A stretch of DNA of 10,864 nt. It comes from Burkholderiales bacterium (GTDB taxonomy: Bacteria; Pseudomonadota; Gammaproteobacteria; Burkholderiales; Burkholderiaceae_C). Position 1 is the stretch's first letter, and the number at the start of each line of letters is the position of its first letter. The position numbers and the translations under genes are program-made. Shown one piece after another: positions 7,724 through 10,864 of the stretch. The notes below the pieces were generated by a model. The model was given only the letters and a program-made list of their open reading frames with translations, was not told the origin of the DNA and did not search any database. Location of the stretch: assembly GCA_005789685.1 (NCBI GenBank), contig SXXD01000104.1, positions 1 to 10,864 on the forward strand, written 5' to 3'.

Positions 7724-8290
7724 ATGTTTTTCACCATTCCTACCCTTATGACTTGGACGCGCATCGTCGCGATTCCCTTCATTGTGGGGGTGTTCTACAC
7801 TGAGTTGCCCGTTGAATCACGCAACTTTTTGGCCACCACCATGTTTGTGATTTTTGCAGCCACAGACTGGCTCGATGGTTTTTTGGCCCGAAAGCTCAAC
7901 CAAACCTCTTCATTTGGCGCCTTTTTAGACCCTGTGGCCGACAAGTTTTTGGTCTGTGCCTCCCTGTTGGTACTGGTTCACTTGCATCGCGTTCATGTTT
8001 TTGTGGCCTTGATCATCATTGGGCGTGAGATCGCCATCTCGGCCTTGCGAGAGTGGATGGCGCAAATTGGCGCTAGCAAAAGTGTCGCGGTTCATTTCAT
8101 CGGTAAGCTAAAGACCACGGTGCAGATGGTGGCCATTCCGTTTTTACTTTTCAATGGTCAATTGTTCGGCGTGATTGACACGCATGTGTGGGGCACTGGC
8201 CTGATCTGGATTGCCTCCATTCTGACCATTTGGTCTATGATTTACTACATGCAAAAGGCCCTCCCTGAGATTCGTGCGCGAGTAAAATGA
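7724..8290 (+). CDS. pgsA: CDP-diacylglycerol-glycerol-3-phosphate 3-phosphatidyltransferase
   Basis: A 188-residue phosphatidylglycerophosphate synthase, an inner-membrane enzyme that joins CDP-diacylglycerol and glycerol 3-phosphate in the pathway to phosphatidylglycerol and cardiolipin. The CDP-alcohol phosphotransferase signature DGxxARx8Gx3Dx3D is complete: Asp51, Gly52, Ala55, Arg56, Gly65, Asp69 and Asp73, with Asp48 just before. Several hydrophobic segments flank it, and the C-terminus is short and basic (EIRARVK). I place the start at 7724, giving MFFTIPTLMTWTRI, which matches the usual N-terminus. The ATG at 7703 would add seven residues not typical of the family. It lies 54 bases after uvrC, and its stop overlaps the next start as ATGA. 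Confidence 0.95.
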   Translation: MFFTIPTLMTWTRIVAIPFIVGVFYTELPVESRNFLATTMFVIFAATDWLDGFLARKLNQTSSFGAFLDPVADKFLVCASLLVLVHLHRVHVFVALIIIGREIAISALREWMAQIGASKSVAVHFIGKLKTTVQMVAIPFLLFNGQLFGVIDTHVWGTGLIWIASILTIWSMIYYMQKALPEIRARVK

Positions 8291-9189
8291 ATCACTCAGA
8301 GTCTTCCGACGCCTGGGTACGGGCCATGCCTGCGGTTTTCGTGCTCATTTGGAGCACGGGTTTCATCGTTGCACGTTTTGGCATGCCCAATGCACCCCCG
8401 TTTTCCTTTTTAGGGCTTCGCTACGCCCTGTCCATTGCTTGCTTTGTCATTTGGATCAGGGTGGCTAAGGTGAAATGGCCGCAAAGTCGATCGGAATGGT
8501 TTCACTTGTCAGTCACTGGCGTTCTTATGCATGCAGGCTACTTGGGCGGCGTTTGGGCGGCGGTCAAGGCGGGCATGGGGTCTGGTTTGTCGGCCCTCGT
8601 TGTGGGGTTGCAGCCCGTGCTGACCGCCATTTGGCTGTCGTCCAGAGATACCACTTTAGAAAACAAGGTGAGCCGCCGACAGTGGCTCGGTTTGTTGTTG
8701 GGTTTTTGTGGGCTGCTTTTGGTGGTCTGGCACAAACTCACGCAGGGCAGTGCTTTAGACCATGTCAATGCACTCAATTTGAGTTTTGCCATCATGGCGC
8801 TGCTCTCCATTACCTTGGGCACGCTTTACCAAAAAAGCTTCGTTAAGCCATGTGACGTTCGATCGGCCAATACCGTTCAATTGCTTGCGGCATTGATTGT
8901 GACAACCCCCTTGGCGCTGTTAGAAACTGAATCCGTGCAATTCAACGCCGAGTTCATTGGCGCCATGGCGTGGTCTGTATTAGGATTGACCTTAGGCGGC
9001 AGCTCGCTTTTGTACATGCTCATTCAGAAGGGCGCTGCTGCCAGTGTGACCAGCTTGATGTACCTTGTGCCGCCCTGTACGGCTTTGGTGGCATGGTTGT
9101 TATTTGATGAACCCATCACTGCTTTCACACTGGTCGGTATTGCCCTTACGGCTTGGGGCGTCAGTTGGGTTGTGAGGCCCGCTAAGTAA
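8287..9189 (+). CDS. EamA/DMT-superfamily permease
   Basis: A 300-residue membrane protein of the drug/metabolite transporter superfamily. It has about ten hydrophobic segments arranged as two related EamA halves (roughly residues 10-145 and 160-298). The first half begins with AVFVLIWSTGFIVARFG and the second ends with the typical motif LMYLVPPCTALVAWLLFDEPIT. Such proteins usually export or exchange small metabolites or amino acids; the substrate is unknown here. The start overlaps the pgsA stop in ATGA, so it is probably translated by coupling. The dehydrogenase gene that follows is only 18 bases away and has its own strong ribosome binding site. The two are likely co-transcribed, which weakly suggests a shared hydroxyacid or related substrate. 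Confidence 0.9.
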   Translation: MNHSESSDAWVRAMPAVFVLIWSTGFIVARFGMPNAPPFSFLGLRYALSIACFVIWIRVAKVKWPQSRSEWFHLSVTGVLMHAGYLGGVWAAVKAGMGSGLSALVVGLQPVLTAIWLSSRDTTLENKVSRRQWLGLLLGFCGLLLVVWHKLTQGSALDHVNALNLSFAIMALLSITLGTLYQKSFVKPCDVRSANTVQLLAALIVTTPLALLETESVQFNAEFIGAMAWSVLGLTLGGSSLLYMLIQKGAAASVTSLMYLVPPCTALVAWLLFDEPITAFTLVGIALTAWGVSWVVRPAK

Positions 9190-9194
9190 ATTTT

Positions 9195-9199
9195 AGGAG
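9195..9199 (+). promoter_or_regulatory. Strong ribosome binding site of the tartrate dehydrogenase gene
   Basis: AGGAG followed by an 8-base A-rich spacer before ATG 9208 is the best Shine-Dalgarno sequence in the window. It fixes the start and suggests this gene is translated more strongly than the upstream genes in the same run. Confidence 0.85.
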
Positions 9200-9207
9200 A
9201 AAAAAAC

Positions 9208-10293
9208 ATGACAAAAAAACGCATTGCAGTCATTGCTGGAGATGGCATTGGCAAAGAAGTCATGCCCGAGGGCCTCAGGGTCGTGGAGGCAGCCGCTTCA
9301 AAATTCAATCTCGATTTGCAATTTGATCATTTCGACTTTTCAAGTTGGGACTACTTTGAAAAGCACGGCCAAATGCTGCCCGACAATTGGAAAGACCAAA
9401 TTGGTGGCCACGATGCCATCTACTTTGGTGCTGTGGGTTGGCCAGACAAAATTGCCGACCATGTTTCTTTGTGGGGCTCTTTGCTTTTGTTTCGCCGTGA
9501 GTTTGATCAGTACATCAACTTGCGTCCTGCCAGACTCATGCCAGGCATCATTGCACCCGTGGTGCGAAGAGATGGCTCGCCCAGACAGCCCGGTGAAATT
9601 GACATGTACATCGTGCGGGAAAACACCGAGGGTGAGTACTCCAGCATTGGCGGACGCATGTACCCTGGCACCGAGCGTGAAATTGTGATGCAAGAAACGG
9701 TCATGTCGCGCATTGGTGTCGATCGTGTCTTGAAATTCGCCTTTGAACTTGCGCAGACTCGCCCAAAGAAGCATCTCACCAGTGCCACCAAATCCAACGG
9801 CATTGCCATCACCATGCCGTATTGGGATGAGCGTGTTGTCGAAATGGCCAAGAACTACCCTGGTATCCATGTTGACAAGTTTCACATTGATATTTTGACG
9901 GCGCACTTTGTGCAGCGCCCCGACTTTTTCGATGTGGTGGTGGCCAGCAATTTGTTTGGCGATATTCTGAGCGACTTGGGCCCAGCTTGCACAGGCACGA
10001 TTGGCATTGCACCCAGTGCCAACCTTAATCCAGATCGCAAATTCCCCTCTTTGTTTGAACCGGTTCATGGCTCTGCACCAGACATCGCAGGCAAGAACAT
10101 TGCAAACCCCATTGGTCAAATTTGGTGCGGCGCCATGATGTTGGAATTTTTGGGTTGCAAGCCTGCCCACGATTCCGTATTGGCTGCCATTGAAAAAGTA
10201 TTGGCACCCAATAGTGGTGCGCCACGCACCGCAGACATTGGGGGTTCTGCTAATACGCAAGACGTTGGAAAAGCCATTGCTGCAGCTTTATGA
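9208..10293 (+). CDS. Tartrate dehydrogenase / D-malate dehydrogenase (decarboxylating)
   Basis: A 361-residue member of the isocitrate/isopropylmalate dehydrogenase family, the length of E. coli D-malate dehydrogenase DmlA. These cytoplasmic enzymes use NAD and a divalent metal to oxidise D-malate to pyruvate or act on tartrate isomers. The N-terminus IAVIAGDGIGKEV is the family opening. Substrate-site motifs are LRP (105-107) and RENTEGEY (137-144, with Tyr144), followed by Lys195. Metal ligands Asp228, Asp252 and Asp256 have the same spacing as in isopropylmalate dehydrogenase. The motif FEPVHGSAPDIAGK follows. The segment VGWPDKIADHVSLWGSLL is typical of the tartrate/D-malate branch rather than LeuB. 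Which of tartrate, D-malate or isopropylmalate is the true substrate cannot be settled here. An intrinsic terminator follows directly. Confidence 0.9.
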   Translation: MTKKRIAVIAGDGIGKEVMPEGLRVVEAAASKFNLDLQFDHFDFSSWDYFEKHGQMLPDNWKDQIGGHDAIYFGAVGWPDKIADHVSLWGSLLLFRREFDQYINLRPARLMPGIIAPVVRRDGSPRQPGEIDMYIVRENTEGEYSSIGGRMYPGTEREIVMQETVMSRIGVDRVLKFAFELAQTRPKKHLTSATKSNGIAITMPYWDERVVEMAKNYPGIHVDKFHIDILTAHFVQRPDFFDVVVASNLFGDILSDLGPACTGTIGIAPSANLNPDRKFPSLFEPVHGSAPDIAGKNIANPIGQIWCGAMMLEFLGCKPAHDSVLAAIEKVLAPNSGAPRTADIGGSANTQDVGKAIAAAL

Positions 10294-10298
10294 GAACT

Positions 10299-10334
10299 TT
10301 TGGGATCTAGTTGTTGGATCTCCAAATTTTTTTT
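10299..10334 (+). terminator. Intrinsic terminator after the tartrate dehydrogenase gene
   Basis: TTTGG-GATC (10299-10307) pairs with GATC-T-CCAAA (10317-10326), giving a 9-bp stem with one bulged T and a 9-base loop, followed by eight T residues (10327-10334). It begins six bases after the stop codon and closes the uvrC-pgsA-permease-dehydrogenase run. Confidence 0.85.
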
Positions 10335-10364
10335 CGCGAAGCCCCTTGCAGACATTCAGTTTGC

Positions 10365-10398
10365 GTCTAGAATTCGTGTCGCATTGCGGTTTCTAGAC
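10365..10398. repeat. Inverted repeat GTCTAGAA/TTCTAGAC upstream of the HU promoter
   Basis: GTCTAGAA (10365-10372) and TTCTAGAC (10391-10398) are perfect reverse complements 26 bp apart centre to centre, ending 10 bp before the -35 box of the HU gene. Each half contains the palindrome TCTAGA. An overlapping alternative pair GTGTC (10376-10380) and GACAC (10396-10400) uses part of the same bases. It could be an operator upstream of the promoter; no known regulator site is recognised. Confidence 0.45.
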
Positions 10399-10408
10399 AC
10401 AAAATCAT

Positions 10409-10436
10409 TTGACAGGCTTGTTTTGTCTGGTTAAAT
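10409..10436 (+). promoter_or_regulatory. Sigma-70 promoter of the HU gene
   Basis: A perfect -35 box TTGACA (10409-10414) is followed by a 16-base spacer and TTAAAT (10431-10436, 4 of 6 consensus). TG at 10428-10429 provides an extended -10. The start of transcription would be near 10443, leaving an untranslated leader of about 120 bases. A strong, independent promoter suits an abundant nucleoid protein. Confidence 0.7.
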
Positions 10437-10477
10437 TGAGGTCAGTAAATTCATTGCGAAGACAATGTTTTGTCCCG

Positions 10478-10496
10478 GAAGTTTTTTTAAAACTTC
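10478..10496 (+). repeat. Hairpin in the HU mRNA leader
   Basis: GAAGTTTT (10478-10485) and AAAACTTC (10489-10496) form a perfect 8-bp AT-rich stem with a TTT loop. It is followed by A residues, not T, so it is not a plus-strand terminator. A second small stem, ACTCA (10522-10526) with TGAGT (10532-10536), lies further down the leader. Both may shape the mRNA 5' region. Confidence 0.4.
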
Positions 10497-10514
10497 AAAA
10501 AAATTTTAACAATC

Positions 10515-10568
10515 ATGAGTCACTCAGATTTTGAGTTCTCTTATTTTTTCCTAAGGTTCTTTGTATGA
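10515..10568 (+). other. Possible 17-codon upstream reading frame overlapping the HU start
   Basis: ATG 10515 opens a frame encoding [17 protein letters not shown], with six Phe in 17 residues. Its TGA (10566-10568) overlaps the HU ATG as ATGA, the arrangement used for translational coupling. No ribosome binding site is visible before ATG 10515 and the region is AT-rich, so this may be accidental. The HU gene has its own AAGG site inside this frame. Confidence 0.15.
10553..10556 (+). promoter_or_regulatory. Ribosome binding site of the HU gene
   Basis: AAGG (within CTAAGG) lies 8 bases before ATG 10565. It is moderate in strength and supports the chosen HU start. Confidence 0.6.
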
Positions 10569-10837
10569 ACAAAACTGAATTGATCGAGCACATTGCCAAA
10601 CAAGCAGACATCTCTAAAGCTGCTGCTGGCCGTGCATTGGAAGCCACCATTGGCGCCGTTCGCACCACATTGAAAAAAGGCGGCACTGTCGCTTTGGTTG
10701 GTTTCGGTACATTCGCCGTCACCAAGCGTGCTGCTCGCGCTGGTCGCAACCCACGTACCGGTGCTGCCATCAAAATCAAATCTGCTAAGGTGCCTAAGTT
10801 CCGTCCAGGCAAGGCTTTAAAAGACGCCTTGAATTAA
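10565..10837 (+). CDS. hupB: HU-family DNA-binding protein
   Basis: A 90-residue HU/IHF-family nucleoid protein, the usual full length. The N-terminal helices [26 protein letters not shown] form the dimer body. GFGTF (46-50) is the conserved turn before the DNA-binding arm, and RNPRTG (61-66) carries Pro63, the residue that intercalates into DNA. The C-terminus [14 protein letters not shown] is typical of HU rather than IHF, and the protein most resembles HU-beta. It binds and bends DNA with little sequence preference and helps shape the chromosome. It has its own promoter and a leader of about 120 bases. No terminator is seen in the 13 bases before the tRNA gene that follows, so a joint HU-tRNA transcript is likely. 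The symbol hupB is by resemblance and could be hupA or hup in a given genome. Confidence 0.95.
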   Translation: MNKTELIEHIAKQADISKAAAGRALEATIGAVRTTLKKGGTVALVGFGTFAVTKRAARAGRNPRTGAAIKIKSAKVPKFRPGKALKDALN

Positions 10838-10850
10838 TCTTTGATTAGGG

Positions 10851-10864
10851 GGGTGCTTAGCTCA
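10851..10864 (+). tRNA. 5' end of a tRNA gene, probably tRNA-Val, cut by the window edge
   Basis: GGGTGCTTAGCTCA fits the first 14 positions of a tRNA: a 7-base acceptor strand, T8-A9, D-stem GCTC and A14. It differs from E. coli tRNA-Val(TAC), as remembered, at a single base in this stretch. The HU-tRNA arrangement is familiar in Burkholderiales. The anticodon lies outside the window, so the amino acid is not proven. Confidence 0.6.

Noticed and set aside
9340..10260. A 306-codon open frame on the minus strand opposite the tartrate dehydrogenase gene
   Set aside because: The sense strand encodes an intact, motif-complete dehydrogenase. The antisense product shows no recognisable domain and is explained by codon bias of the real gene.
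10516..10526. Near-palindrome TGAGT-C-ACTCA in the HU leader
   Set aside because: A one-base loop cannot form an RNA hairpin, and as a DNA site it matches no bacterial regulator I recognise. The downstream TGAGT copy offers a better stem.
1..10864. CRISPR array, insertion sequence, prophage or defence island
   Set aside because: No regularly spaced repeats, transposase, integrase or defence-type domains are present. All major frames are housekeeping or metabolic genes with uniform character.

Overview
The window reads as an ordinary, tightly packed chromosomal segment of a betaproteobacterium. It is most likely a member of the Burkholderiales, probably Comamonadaceae. This rests on gene order (earP-efp next to uvrC-pgsA, and an HU gene followed by a tRNA) and on protein character. 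An EarP-type EF-P with Arg32 is also typical of the group. The base composition looks only moderately GC-rich, which fits a freshwater Limnohabitans-like or Rhodoferax-like lineage better than a very GC-rich one; the genus is a guess. There are no mobile elements, no CRISPR array and no obvious broken genes.

Layout. Positions 2-340 (+) hold the 3' end of a CitMHS_2/UIT6-type ion or citrate transporter. It overlaps by ATGA with a D-2-hydroxyacid (glycerate/glyoxylate/hydroxypyruvate) dehydrogenase at 337-1317. rmuC follows at 1359-2735 and overlaps an MFS transporter gene at 2695-3891. A perfect 11-bp bidirectional terminator (3910-3938) separates this block from the convergent minus-strand pair earP (4559-5659) and efp (3971-4525). 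Together this pair supplies elongation factor P and the enzyme that rhamnosylates its Arg32. A 39-bp divergent region (5660-5698) separates earP from uvrC (5699-7669, +). Then come pgsA (7724-8290), an EamA/DMT permease gene (8287-9189, ATGA overlap with pgsA) and a tartrate/D-malate dehydrogenase gene (9208-10293), closed by an intrinsic terminator at 10299-10334. The last part is a 271-bp regulatory stretch with a consensus-like sigma-70 promoter and a long leader for an HU gene (10565-10837). The window ends inside the 5' end of a tRNA gene, probably tRNA-Val (from 10851).

How the genes work together. EarP and EF-P form one translation-rescue module for polyproline stalls. uvrC (nucleotide excision repair) next to pgsA (phosphatidylglycerophosphate synthesis) is a classic proteobacterial neighbourhood without a shared pathway. 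Two dehydrogenases of hydroxyacid metabolism are present, one for glycerate/hydroxypyruvate and one for tartrate/D-malate. Each sits beside a membrane transporter gene, so hydroxyacid use is a plausible but unproven theme.

I did not find a new multi-gene system. The most interesting signal is regulatory. Three starts in the window (earP, uvrC, pgsA) carry the same element, ACAATA-N6-ATG, with no Shine-Dalgarno sequence. This is the geometry of a -10 box driving a leaderless mRNA. Two of these elements face away from each other within 39 bp, so the two promoters should exclude one another. The HU leader adds a Phe-rich 17-codon upstream reading frame ending in ATGA at the HU start, plus a pair of TCTAGA-containing inverted repeats upstream of the promoter.
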